Assembly: GCA_032209605.1 (NCBI GenBank)
Contig: JASFXZ010000001.1
Span: forward strand, 4,712,001 to 4,776,000
Length of the DNA: 64,000 bases
Origin: Mactromeris polynyma
Taxonomy: Eukaryota > Mollusca > Bivalvia > Venerida > Mactridae
Direction of reading: 5' to 3'
The first letter of the stretch is position 1; each line of letters opens with the position of its first letter. Shown here piece after piece: positions 34,965 to 46,419 of this stretch. The notes under the pieces are model-generated. The model had not been told where the DNA came from and did not search any database. It saw nothing but the letters and a program-made list of their open reading frames with translations. The position numbers and the translations under genes were made by a program.

Positions 34965-35800
34965 TGTGCCATCACCCGCAGTGTTCATACTTTTTGTCTA
35001 TTTCAAGTGAATATTTCTGTGTAAATGTGCATTTTTCTGTATTTTCATGACAAATGATAAAGGGTTGCTATGACAATTATATTTTTAAAAGAAAACATAT
35101 CAAAACTTGTGAAGAGGGTTTGTATCTTTCATGGATTCCATTCATATCAAAATCTGGCTTGAGGCCAAAAACGCCCCTTACAGTACCTAGTCCATTAGGG
35201 AAGAAAAAGCATTTTACGCATCAAACATAACACATTTCTGTCTTTTTGTCGATTTTGTTTAATTTAGACACTTACACTGTCTCGGTCAAGTCAGTATATT
35301 TTTGACTTTGCGGATCACGGGATACCGACAAAAAATTGGTCATCAATTAATTCATTAGATCTATTTAAGTTTGCTTAGTAGCATGCTAAATAAAATCATG
35401 AAAACGAACAAATAAAACTATAATTAGAAACACAACATAACACAGTCTATGATGGCAAGAAACCGAGGTGATACGATGCACCAAGTGTAGTAGATCTATT
35501 AGATAGGCATTTAAATAATTTGAGCCATATTAGATCAATAATATCGACAGCTGAAATATGAGGATAAAATTGCTACAATTATTCAAAGGTTTATTTTCCT
35601 ATAGAAATGGAGAACGGCCGTCCTCGGAAAAATGTGGCTAATTTCATTTTCGGTACTTGTAGTCAATTATAAGTACATGTATATAGTTAACGTTCAGTTC
35701 CAGTCCAATAAGCCATATGGACCATGATTCCAAACACACATTACGTACATATGTATAAATATATAAATCTACATTTTGTGTCTTGGATAAGAAACAGTCT
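34965..35800. other. Unassigned intergenic stretch
   Basis: AT-rich, with no gene or shared repeat recognised. Confidence 0.4.
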
Positions 35801-35802
35801 TA

Positions 35803-35978
35803 CACACGTACATGTATATAGACACACACTGCACATACATGTATATAGACAAACACTGCACATACATGTATATAGACAAACACTGCACATACATGTATAT
35901 AGACAAACACTGCACATACATGTATATAGATAAACACTGCACATACATGTATATAGACAAACACTGCACATACATGTA
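35803..35978 (+). repeat. 27-bp minisatellite, about six units
   Basis: Unit ACATACATGTATATAGACAA plus ACACTGC. Since 27 is divisible by three, four frames on both strands remain open (YMYIDKHCT-like and MYVQCLSIY-like repeats). These are artefacts of the unit length. Confidence 0.92.
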
Positions 35979-36169
35979 TGCAGGAATGTGTTATAATATT
36001 ACTTGTATTAGTTCTCGTGTTGAAGTTCTAGTTGTTATTGTTGTAGTATTTGTTTTGTAGTAGCAAAAGATGTAGCCCCGCATACGTGTCTCTGTACTCC
36101 GACTTTTACACGCGTCTTTCGTAACAGCGAAAGTATAGAGATGTGACGTCCGTGGCTGGACTACTGAAG

Positions 36170-36690
36170 ATGTAGTAGTAGTTGTTGTTGTTGTTGTAGT
36201 AGTAGTAGGGGTAATGGTAATGGTGTAATGGTAATGTAGTATGTGTTGTGGTTGTACAAGGTGTAGTTGTTTTTGTTGTAGTACTTGTTGTAGTTGTTGT
36301 CGTAGTAGAAGTAGTAGTTGTTGTTTTTGTAGTACTTGTTGTTGTTGTAGTAGTAATTGTTGTTGTTTTTGTAGTAGTTGTTGTTTTTGTAGTACTTGTT
36401 GTTGTTGTAGTAGTAATTGTTGTTGTTTTTGTAGTACTTGTTGTTGTTTTTGTAGTAGTTTTTGTTGTTTCATGAATCATTGTAGTAAGTTTTGTTGTTG
36501 TAGAAGTAGTTGTTATTGTTGTTGTTTGTGTAGTAAGTTTTGTTGTTGTAGATGTAGTTGTAGTTGTTATTGTTGTTGTTTGTGTAGTACTTGTTGTTGT
36601 TGTAGTAGTAGTTTTTGTTGTTTCATGAATCATTGTAGTAAGTTTTGTTGTTGTAGATGTAGTTGTAGGAGTTGTTATTGTTGTTATTAT
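36170..36690. repeat. Triplet microsatellite (TTG/TAG/TTT)n
   Basis: About 520 bases of GTTGTTGTAGTAG-like triplets, with two longer internal duplications: blocks around GTAGTACTTGTTGTTGTAG, and a TTTCATGAATCATTGTAGTAAG segment at 36467 and 36620. It keeps several frames open (Thr-rich, Gln-rich or Cys-rich). None is a supported protein. Confidence 0.88.
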
Positions 36691-36744
36691 TGTAGCGGTT
36701 GCTGTAGAATTAGCATTTGTCATATTAACTGTAAACAATTTCAT

Positions 36745-37091
36745 AAAGTCAATTAATAGCTTGGGGGACTAATGATGTATGTAATGACAAAAAGTAACAG
36801 GGTTCTACCTTGACTCTATCATGTTTTAGTGTGACAGTCGATATCGAATCTTTATTTTCGGGATCGTTGGAAGACAACTCCACTAGTATTGTAAATAAGT
36901 TACAACGCAGTTGTTTCCCTTTTTGATTAAAGAATTAATATCTCATCCGCAGTGTTTTAGTATTCGTACATTTTTAACGTTAAACATTACCATGTATTTC
37001 AACGAATTTCGTATTATACAAATCAACGCTGAAGTCAATTAATATTTCATCTTACAGTATTTGTAAATTCAATCATTATTTGGTTATGATA
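36745..37091 (+). repeat. Dispersed element C, uninterrupted copy
   Basis: Matches 44617-44876 and then 45581-45660. Shared words are AAAGTCAATTAATAGCTTGG, TCGATATCGAATCTTTATTT, AATATCTCATCCGCAG and CATCTTACAGTATTTGTAAA. The Thr/Gln triplet array abuts its left edge. Function and class are unknown. Confidence 0.7.
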
Positions 37092-37228
37092 CGAGTTTTT
37101 GCAAGAACATTCCCTAGTCATATATTTAGCTGAACACTTATACAATATGAAACCGCATCACGGTGACAGAAAATAGAATATCAATAGAAAAATATCATTT
37201 TCACATCGGCCATGCATTTCAATTGATT

Positions 37229-37421
37229 ATTCTATTAATTTCATGCCCCTAATCACTAAAATACAAATAAAATGTTTATTCCATTATTTCAATGCCCCTA
37301 ATCACTAAAATACAACTTAAATGTTTATTCTATGAAAACTATGCCCCTTATCACTAAAATACAACTAAAATATCTATTCTATTAATTCCATGCACCTAAT
37401 CACTAAAATACAAATAAAATA
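37229..37421 (+). repeat. Four diverged tandem units of about 50 bp
   Basis: CCTAATCACTAAAATACAA recurs about every 44-53 bases (near 37249, 37293, 37346 and 37397), joined by TTTATTCTATTAATTTCATG-like links. Confidence 0.8.
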
Positions 37422-37424
37422 TGT

Positions 37425-38270
37425 AAAGTGTCTTTAACACGGTCTTGTTTGGTTGACTGGTCTAAATATAGCTACGAAAAGAGGCTGATGCTGGTTATTA
37501 ACAAAGATTGTGTGGTTACGTATTATGATAGAGTTTTATTCATGCTAATAACATCACTCAACATAAACAATGCAATAAACCAAATAAAACCACAAAAAAA
37601 AGAATGCCAAATAATGTTTGCTTTCCACAGGTTCTGCATTCCAGTGACCCTTTAAGCTCATACCATGGTGAGCGACAATGAAGCCATACAACCATATGTA
37701 TATACATGTTATACATGTGTATGACAGATACATATCATCTTATTTCTTCAGAGTTACCAAGATTCATACAATAACATAATGTTTTGTCAATTTCAAGACA
37801 CAATAGACAATGTTCATATCATTCGCTTGAACTTCGTGTCGATATGTCATAGTTATTTAAGAAAAACAATGCTCTTGTAGAAAATCGTATACAACTAACA
37901 GTGAATGTGTAACAGTTTTGTCCGCACCTTTTTTCCGTCTGCAACTTGTGTGTCTGGGTACATTTCTTCCACGCAAGTATAAACGAAGTCCAGTAACTTG
38001 TTCAGTAACACAGAATTATCTCAATAACTGAATTCCATACAGTAGAACTAACAGTAGCTCCATCTATATGCATTAATTCATGAATAACACACGAAAACCG
38101 TGTATAATAATGAATGTCTAAATTGCTGAAAATCAAAGAGCAGAAAGCCCGGTTTATATTTTCTAACATTTGGTATGTACACTGAGTTGTACAAAGGAAA
38201 TGGAATCTAACTCAGGATACTGTATATCGTGATAAAGTTCGTTGTTTTTCAATGTGGTCATTATTTTTCT
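37425..38270. other. Intergenic stretch downstream of the BTB gene
   Basis: This holds the presumed 3' untranslated region and terminator of the minus-strand BTB gene. A TTTATT (AATAAA on the minus strand) lies near 37537, but the real cleavage site cannot be placed. Confidence 0.35.
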
Positions 38271-38271
38271 T

Positions 38272-39310
38272 CTATGAATTTATTCCTTTACGAACTACTT
38301 TGAATTCCACAAGCTCGACACAAGCCGGTACTTTCCAAATGACGCAAGAAAAAGGACCAACTTTTTTTGTAATGACAAGAGTACAGGCCTCATTGGGGAT
38401 TTGTTTGTGTGGTACAATTATCCTTCTGCTATTGAATAAGGTCAACTCGACGCTGTACTTTACATTTGCATTGAACAATACACCTATGTCTTTGCTTATT
38501 AAGTCTGACCCGTCCAAAGTATCTGTTTGAACTTTGGTGCGAACATTTGTTCTATACGAGTACACCGTGAAGATTTCAACATCCTTCCATCCGACATTCT
38601 CCAAACCACTCACTTTTAGTGGAAATAATTTCACTAATCTGACATTTGAATTACAGCAAAATTGCAATATGAAAGATCGTTCATTGTTTGTTGGCCCTTC
38701 AAAATGTCTTGTATCAACAGAAATACAGATGCCCCTTCGAGGAGCAAATGAGTACTTCTCAATATCAATATAGTCTTTGATTCCAGTAATCATGTATTGG
38801 AACATTTTGATTTGCTCATCAGCAAATAAGAGGTTTGTTGGTGCGACTGTTTTTGCAAAATCTTCCATCTTCATCATTGGATAACGAATTTTAGTAACAA
38901 TATCCCCAAGTGCTTCCCTTTTGTTCTCAGGAGTTGGTTCCATATCTTGAGACACACATTTCTGGTCAGCCCATTTATTTGCCAACCTGAAGTGGTCCAG
39001 CTCAGCTCCGCTCAATTCTTCATTAGACAAAAACTCCATGAGGCTTTCATGTGACAAACATGTTGAACCAGTTGATAGACTGACTGCAGATGAATGTTGA
39101 GCCATAAATACAAAGCATGTTTGTACAAGGGCATTCATGTTGAACATCTTAGCATGCTCATATATGGTACAAACATTGTCACACGACAGTGAGCTTTCTA
39201 AAAATGATGAACAAGCATTGACAAGTCCAGAGAGACAATACTTCTTGGCACCGTACAGAATGGGAAAGACATTTTCGCCATCGAGATTACATGTGTCGGT
39301 GTACATGTAC
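38272..39310 (-). CDS. BTB gene, coding exon 2
   Basis: Encodes the second half of BTB from RYMYTD, then BACK and the diverged C-terminal domain, to the stop at 38272. The acceptor AG is at 39312-39311. Confidence 0.88.
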
Positions 39311-40385
39311 CTGTGCAAGAATATAAGGATGTTAACAAGTGATATGTGTACAGTAATTTAGAAGTCGGGCAAAAACTCAGTCTAAGTACAATTACTAAGA
39401 AAGGTCCCATGTGAATTAGAGCGCGCTGTGTTAATTCTAGCTCGGATGGATATAATCAAATATCTATATTTGACTTACAAATAAAAACAAATCTAGTTCG
39501 ACACATTTGTCCAACATTTGTAATTATGACAATCTCCATTTTAATCCGAAGTTTGATGCCATTCATCGTATTAAATTGCAAATGTCTAATAGTGAATATT
39601 GCATGTTGTTTTCGACACTTTACATACACTGCAGTTTAGATGGTCACAAAACTGCCAAATAGTGCTAATGATGCTTTGTTTTCTTTTGTTTACGACTTTT
39701 CTCAACAATATTCCAGTTATATACGGCGGCCAGTTGACCTAACCAGTGCTCCTGTCACGGAAGAATATACGCATTGCCATGTATCCGAGTCCGTGTGACC
39801 TCCAGATTACCAGACGAACACTCTACCGATTGAGCTTACCGGGGTGGGCCAATGGCTTTGAAAATATATATTATAACCGATATCGGTTACCACTTTTTGA
39901 TGCGTCTGGAACTGTGTTTAGGCCTCACCAGTCCAAATACGATACCATGGCTTTTCCTTCTTAGCATGTGACACATGTAAAATACAGTTTACGATCACGT
40001 TTTTAGAATTCAGTTCCAATCGAAGTTGGACATCTCCAATATTACACACACAGTTTGTTGATACATGCTAGAACAAATAAGGGAATAAGCATATTTACCG
40101 TAGAATATGTTCAAAGATATCATGTTCTATATCGACAATGTCCACAGTATCTCGCTTGTCGGCCAACGAACCAAAGAACATAGCCTCAAACACTGGACTG
40201 CGTAAACTCAGTATCAAACGATGCCCATGAAGCAGTTTCCCATCGTTGTTTTTACATGAGAAAGAAACATCGTGCCACATTTTGTTTTGAGACAAATAAG
40301 TCAGACAGCCAGACATTGTCTCATTGTCCCGCCAGTCTGATTGATGTTCCATCTCGATGACTTCAATATCTTCCATTGTATCCAT
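38272..40385 (-). CDS. BTB-BACK-PHR-like protein (BTBD family), two coding exons
   Basis: Joined exons 40385-40099 and 39310-38272 give about 441 residues. BTBD1/2/3/6-type proteins act as substrate adaptors of CUL3 ubiquitin ligases. Residues 36-135 form a BTB domain (WHDVSFSC, HGHRLILSLRSPVFEAMFFG, ILRYMYTD split by the intron). Residues 140-240 are BACK-like (ELDHFRLANKWADQKC, ENKREALGDIVTKIRYPMM). The last 155 residues sit where BTBD proteins have a PHR domain but are strongly diverged. The splice is clean (CTACG/GTAAAT, phase 2, then TTGCACAG/GTAC). I chose the ATG at 40385 because CATTCCAG just upstream looks like an acceptor. The open frame continues to 40484, so an upstream Met is possible. 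Stop TAG at 38274-38272. The exact subfamily is uncertain. Confidence 0.85.
39722..39850 (-). mobile_element. SINE family S fragment in the BTB intron
   Basis: On the minus strand the head GGTAAGCTCAATCGGTAGAG and the tail CACTGGTTAGGTCAACTGGC match the SINE at 31629, but most of the body is deleted or replaced. It lies within the 788-bp intron of the BTB gene. Confidence 0.6.
40099..40385 (-). CDS. BTB gene, coding exon 1
   Basis: Encodes residues 1-95 plus two bases of Arg96: an acidic N-terminal lead (MDTMEDIEVIEMEH) and the first half of the BTB fold. Donor CG/GTAAAT lies at 40098-40097. The start is uncertain between 40385 and in-frame Met codons further upstream. Confidence 0.8.
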
Positions 40386-40389
40386 AACT

Positions 40390-42700
40390 GGAATGTTTAA
40401 AAACAACTCAGACTTGATCAAGTTTAGCATGGAAACCAATGCAAAAGAATCAACCATCGGTTCACTTACAAAATATATATTCAATTGCTAATCAAAGGTG
40501 CAGAGAAATAGTAGCATTGAATTATGCAAGACATCAAATTCAATGGCAGAATGCATTATGCCAATTTGTCAATTTCCTCAATGTACAGCTAAGTCAAAAT
40601 TCAAATTGGCAAATGGCAAATGAAATCGTATTATCATCCAATTTTAACGTCCAATTTTACTTCAAGAGGATATAGGCAAGTAGAAAAGATCTATATCTAC
40701 ATTCGAACCAAAGCACAACAACAATCGTCTCTGAGAGTCACTCAATTTAAGCATGTCACCAGGATACATGTATAAATCATATTAAATCTAGACAGTTCCT
40801 AACGATTCCCCCAAAACAAAATCAGGCATCAAAACGTAAAAATGGCGTCGATTATAAATTAAATTGATTCAACAAGTAACTTATCTTTAAGAAGAAAAAA
40901 ACAATGTTTTCTATGTTACAATAACATTGGCCTTAGCGACAAATACAATCCCTAACATCATCAATATAACGTCAATATATATATAGATCTCTACTCTGGG
41001 CAACTGATTACATCTGCATAGATCATTTTGATTTAAAATCAGCTCAAAGACATAATTATAATGGTCAATTTTAGAATCCTCTGAATGATAATCATAGTTG
41101 ATTTTATATCCTATCCCGTCAATGCAGTTCATTTATGTCACAGTAAAAATACCAACATAAATGTGGATACCTAACCAACGTGACCGTCAGATGTTTTATT
41201 AAATATATTACACAATTAAGTAAGCAATCTATAAAGTCAGTGTGAACATGATAATACCACGGTGTGTAACCCAAAGTGTGTTCCGCCGAGTGATGCGTCT
41301 GCGATAATTTTAAAATGTTTTCCTCAACCGTAAACATCATTCGTAATGTTCATTACTATATTAGACGGCACCGTCATCATTACAAATTACCGTCCACGGT
41401 AAACGTTATCATGTTTGTACATACCGATGTCCTTTTGGAAGGATCAAACGTCGGTAAAAGAGCACTGACAATATTGTTTTGATATGTGTAGTAAAACTTT
41501 TTTCTGTATGTCAAATTTAAACAGACGGTACCAGCTTTATTCCGCAAAGATATCGCTTTGTATTGTTTCATTATCAAATTTAGACATTCCTGGTCGTTCC
41601 GACGATAAAACAACCCAGAGAAACATCGAAATATCGAAGTATTGGTCAGAAAAGTAACACCACTACACACATGTCAGGAACGCTTCACTCAGTCGAAAAC
41701 GCATCACTCGCCGGAATACACATCGGGTTATTCCCCATGCATATCATAAGCATGAGTGTGACATAAAGCTGGACACAATGACAACTCGTGTTCATAATGA
41801 ATTGACTCAGTATGATTGTCATGTATATTTAAACAATTTTAGCGTTTTTATTATGCAATGTAAAGTGGCATGTGCTGAACTACTCATTCCCGCGTAGTGT
41901 ACTGTCGTACTTTGCACCGTACGGAAATTGTGTCAAATGCACAGCATCTGAAATGTAGCATAGTTACTATGGCATTGGGCTAACTCCCAAGGCCAAAAAC
42001 GATTTTAACCAGCCGAAGGTATGTGGTGGAGTGAACAACAAAATCTAGCGAAATGATAATAAAAGTAATGTTGAAAGGTTTTCCGATGTTCATCGTTTCA
42101 ATTATAACAGCAGGCCTACGTTTATTTAAAATCTGCCCGTGCACCTCTTCGTAATATCGCCATACTGATAAGCGTACATGTTCACGTGCATTTATGCAGT
42201 TGTCATATTGTTTATTTGGTGAATGTGGGTCAACATCGTTTAAATAATCCAGATTGAAAGTGATAAAATTACGGTGGCATCCAGAGGCAATCTCATTAAA
42301 ATCAGCTCCAGTCGCACGCTCCTAAACTATACGCTGTGGAAAATAATGGAGTTAAAGTTAGGGGCTGATTTCAATGAAATTGCATCCAGAGGTGACATGT
42401 TTGAACTTATTTTTTATCTCGTGACCATGCATGTTAGCTTTATGATTATCAACACCATTTCCATAACATCTTGGTGAAAGAATGACCTATTAAATGTAAG
42501 AATAATTGTTGGACAAGACGTATCCATAACCTATCTATTATGACTATAAAATCATACAAATTTCCACCCACGCGGAAGCTGTAATAAACTAGGTCTGTCA
42601 ATGAGGCAGTATTATATGCAGACTTTAAGCTGAAAATGTAAACCTGTACACAAAAATAATTAGAGCTATGCTAAATTATGATGGATTAAATTATAAGTTA
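40390..42700. other. Upstream region of the BTB gene
   Basis: No second gene is supported. A minus-strand open stretch at 41670-41380 ends in ACATCG/GTATGTAC, a good donor (about 41425). It could hold a 5' untranslated exon of the BTB gene, but I see no proof. Short ORFs at 40911-41340 have no domain. Confidence 0.3.
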
Positions 42701-42701
42701 A

Positions 42702-43150
42702 CAAGAGTGCCAAACTGTCATAAAATACGCCCGTCATAAGTCAGAGCTCAGAGTTAAAACAAGTTAAATGTTAGGTAATTTCTATAATCAAAGGGTAGTA
42801 ACTCCCAGGTGACATGAGCGATATGACTGTTTATCGAACTTGGTCGAGATATTATGCCCACAAACATTTTCGCCAAGTTAGGTGAAAATCAGATGAAAAC
42901 TGTTTGACTTAGAGACCGGACAAGGCTAATTTTGCCAATTTTGGCTAATTCAAGGGCCATAATGCCGAAGTACCTTGGGCGATGTGGCTGGTTATCGAAC
43001 TTGGCCGAGATACTATGCCCACAAACATTTTCACCAAGATCGGATGAAAACTCTTTGACTTAGAGAGCGGAAACCATGTGGACGCCGCCCGCCCGCCGCG
43101 GGTGTTCCCATAATACGTCCCGTTTTTCAAACGGGCGTATAAAAAGTATA
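42702..43150 (+). mobile_element. Dispersed element with two inner tandem units
   Basis: Left end ACAAGAGTGCCAAACTGTCA followed by ATACGCCCGT; right end CGTTTTTCAAACGGGCGTAT. The interior holds two units of about 165 bases, each with TTATCGAACTTGG, TGCCCACAAACATTTTC and TTTGACTTAGAGA. I associate this repeat type with bivalve genomes. The ACGCCCGT/ACGGGCGT ends are inverted. A GC-rich spot near 43081-43105 (CCGCCCGCCCGCCGCGGG) is part of it. Confidence 0.65.
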
Positions 43151-43154
43151 GGGG

Positions 43155-44330
43155 CCTACCATATAATAATTACAATGAAACCGAAACTAAAGCACCCACG
43201 CTTGAATTAAACAAATGTATACAGGTTAATTTCTATTCTCAATTTACTGCACACTCTTTAAATGAACAATATATTGATCAAAAGTTAACTTCAATACTAT
43301 AATGAACAAAAACTGAACATGTTTAAAGAGTAATTTGCAATTATGCTCACTAAAATCGAAAATATAAAGTGAAAAACTTCTCTGTCCGTTTTGTGTTGTA
43401 GAACTTAATATCAACCGTTCAAGTATGAAAACATCAACCACCTCAGGTTCTGATCCCGCCCATTCATATAGTCTCCGCCTTATCCTTCTGTGTCTTATAT
43501 TGACTGACAGTGGCGTTAACAGACGTAGGAATGATTCAATGTACCGATACATATTTACTGTGTGCATCCATCTACCGAGCTGAATTATGATAATTTAAAA
43601 ATAACAATCATCAACTGGTGATAGCAACGTAACAGGGAGAATGTGCAGCCAGTTATGGCCATCGTGTTTATTGTTATTTTAGTTTTTGTTTCATTTTATT
43701 TACTTTTATCCTGCTAAATATTCTACGTTAAATTATTCAAAGATATAATGCATCATGAATAGTGCATACAGAAATATAAAAACATCAACATTTTTGTCTA
43801 AGAGTTTGATGTGTTATAGATTCGGAATGAGCGGTTGATGTATGGCATCAGGTGACTAACTAAGTCTATATCATGTTTTGGTTTTGTTCTGACCTCAGTG
43901 CATATTTTGTCAATATGGGTGTGTCTACTTTTGACAAGCAGATTGTTTGAGACATAGCACTACACAATAGCATTGTGTCGTACTACAACATAAAACACTT
44001 GACTGAAAATATAGATGTAGAGCTGAAAATATAGATGTAGATCTTATTTACGCAAATGCACATTTAGTTAATTTAATTTGATGTAATTTATCCCGAATTA
44101 ATTAGCGTTCTACACCAACTTGACAAAATATTAGCTGCACACATTTATGTGAGTTAACGAAAGAAAGCAAGCACCATGTATACCAAACATGCATAGGGTT
44201 TCCCTTAATTGAAAAGTCCATGTATTTATTGACAACAATCGTTCTACACATGTGCAGACACCTTTACACTTTCAAATTACATTCTACCCGACACGTTTAC
44301 ATTGAACGGTATTTTCCTTCTCTTTATAAA
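43155..44330. other. Unassigned intergenic stretch
   Basis: A 107-codon minus ORF (43567-43244) has no recognisable domain. A 20-bp direct duplication (CTGAAAATATAGATGTAGA) lies near 44002-44041. Confidence 0.35.
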
Positions 44331-44332
44331 GG

Positions 44333-44380
44333 TAAAAGAGAGAGAATAGGTTGCTACAGGGAACGTCACAAGCCATCCAT
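44333..44380 (+). repeat. Dispersed repeat family D, fragment
   Basis: AGAGAGAATAGGTTGCTACA plus GGGAACGTCAC matches one edge of the family D copies; the rest is absent. Confidence 0.5.
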
Positions 44381-44616
44381 CATTGGCGTTATGTCTGCGG
44401 TAAATGAAACAGTTGTTTGTTTTAATTTATATCATAATGCGGATAAAATTTGAAAATTCTAAAATGATTACCGTTCCAAAAACAGTAATGGCCCTTTTTC
44501 TTCTCTGAAAAAACTAAGCCTATGAAAAGAAACTGATAAATGGAAAGTTCATGTAGTGAAACCACCTGTGTACAAAACAGACTTGAACATTTAAGAAAAG
44601 TCAGAAATATTTGAAC

Positions 44617-45660
44617 AAAGTCAATTAATAGCTTGGGGACTAATGATGTATACGTGTAATGACAAAAAGTAACATGGTTCTACCTTGATCCTATCATATT
44701 TTATAATTTTATTGTTACACTCGATATCGAATCTTTATTTTCGGGATCAAAGGAAGACAACTCCACTTGTATTGTAAGTAAGTAACATCGCAGTAGTTTC
44801 CCTTGTTGGTTCAAGTATTAATATCTCATCCGCAGTTTTTTAGTATTCGTACATTTTTAACGTTAAACAATACTTTTAAGTTCTGCGCGTTACGTAGTTT
44901 AGCCGCAGAACGTATGTCTTAACTATATGAAGTATGATTGTACGAAGGACTGACGCGTAGTGTCACGTGATTCGTGAGCGGTCAGTAAGACGAGGCGGGA
45001 CTTAGTACGTAGAGGGTCAGTTCTACGCTAGGCTTCGATAGAGACAAACCTTTTTTATTCAAATTCGAACGTTGGTTGATACTGTCATACATGATATTTT
45101 GCTTGACATGCTAAGTTGATTGATAGTTAGGATGTTTAAGGTTGATATTCAATACATTCAATCGATTATTATGTGTGGTATTTCATTAAGAACGTAGATT
45201 CTAGAAGTACAGTTTTCCAGAGTATTTTTACATTTCACACACAATAATGAAATTTTATCTCTGGTTTTTAACCTGACCTATCGTTTCTACGATGAGCGTT
45301 TGTCATTACGCTCATTTGACTTAACAGGAGAGGATTTTATCGTTTTCTGTTCCATATGTTCATATAGTCATTGTGTTTATAATGTGTCTCGAAAGACATA
45401 AAATTGAAATAAATTTTCATGAGAAATGTATAATGATATACATTGTCATGTACTTGTACATAAATAAAACTATCGCAAGTCTTGCCCATTGCAAAATAGT
45501 GTTTGTATTTTGTTCGGAGTTGAGTTAAGACCATGTATTCTTGGAGACCTTTTGCGGAAATAAATATTGAATTGAGTTCTAAAGAATCTCGTATTAAACA
45601 AGTCAATAAAAAGTTCATCTTACAGTATTTGTAAAGCCAAATATTATTTGGTTATTATGG
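44617..45660 (+). repeat. Dispersed element C, copy split by about 0.7 kb
   Basis: Bases 44617-44876 and 45581-45660 together match 36745-37091. The intervening 44877-45580 is absent from the other copy. That insert begins with a hairpin (GTTCTGCG...CGCAGAAC, 44880-44911) and includes a 93-codon minus ORF (45618-45337) without a recognisable domain. Confidence 0.65.
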
Positions 45661-45863
45661 TGGCATATTACTGCCACCAGTTAGCATGATAGCGTTCGCG
45701 AATTAATTCGTGTTAACCACTTAATTATTACGATAATTATCTAGCTATCTAGTTAATATTCGTGATAAATTTTCGGTAAGATAAATATCATACAACTAGA
45801 AACAGTCTTGAAAGTGCCCAGAACTGCCACCTCTTACCTTTTTATGATGTATTACACTAGATT

Positions 45864-46007
45864 TAAGTGGTAACACGAATCTTATCTAGTTGTCCACTTA
45901 TTATGTTACTTAGTAACTCAAATTCGCGAATTTCACTTAAGATTCGTGTTACCACTTATTTATATATGCAATTTTGGATTCTAGATGTAAGTGGTAACAC
46001 GAATCTT
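45864..46007. repeat. Three copies of a 20-mer, the middle one inverted
   Basis: TAAGTGGTAACACGAATCTT occurs at 45864-45883 and 45988-46007, and its exact complement (starting AAGATTCG) at 45939-45958. A weaker relative (GTGTTAACCACTTA) lies near 45709. Confidence 0.85.
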
Positions 46008-46114
46008 TTACTGTCCACTTTGATTCTCCTAATTATTCCTTATGGTCTGTTGGCCGTTCCTTGTGCCTCTGTTCCTTAATATGTGTACCGTTTGACCTCC
46101 TTAGGTGCGTTATG

Positions 46115-46205
46115 TTTTGTGGATTGTTGTTTTTCCTGAGGTCTGCGTGGGGAGGTATTGTCTTGTGTATGTGGCGTTCCCCGTAGTTACGTATTCTCTC
46201 TGTTT
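46115..46205 (-). repeat. Dispersed repeat family D, copy 4 (inverted)
   Basis: GGTCTGCGTGGGGAGGTATT and GTGGCGTTCCCCGTAG match the family D core on the minus strand. Confidence 0.6.
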
Positions 46206-46375
46206 TACGTCACTTATTCAGGAGGTTGGAAATCGTTCAGCATCGCTCATAAATTGAAGTGTTTGGTAGTGTACATTATAACGTTAAACACAACGTGGTA
46301 ATCACGTTATGAACATTGTTTCCAAATTATAAAAATATTCCAAGCCATTTCTGATTATCATTCACATTAGTTAGA

Positions 46376-46417
46376 TCACGGACCCATATACCATAATATG
46401 GTATGTAGGTCCGTGGT
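46376..46417. repeat. Near-perfect 42-base palindrome
   Basis: ATCACGGACCCATATACCAT and its mirrored complement ATGGTATGTAGGTCCGTGGT enclose almost no loop, so a strong hairpin or cruciform is possible. There is no downstream T-run and no gene next to it. Confidence 0.8.
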
Positions 46418-46419
46418 TA

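Noticed and set aside
35724..36060. Repeated peptide frames YMYIDKHCT and MYVQCLSIY
   Set aside because: A 27-bp repeat is a multiple of three and translates into a repeat in several frames.
35991..36756. ORFs of up to 212 codons, Thr-rich, Gln-rich or Cys-rich
   Set aside because: Same cause: a TTG/TAG triplet array. Frames on both strands are equally open and none has a domain.
38252..38773. Plus-strand ORFs of 79-92 codons
   Set aside because: Antisense shadows of the BTB gene coding exon.
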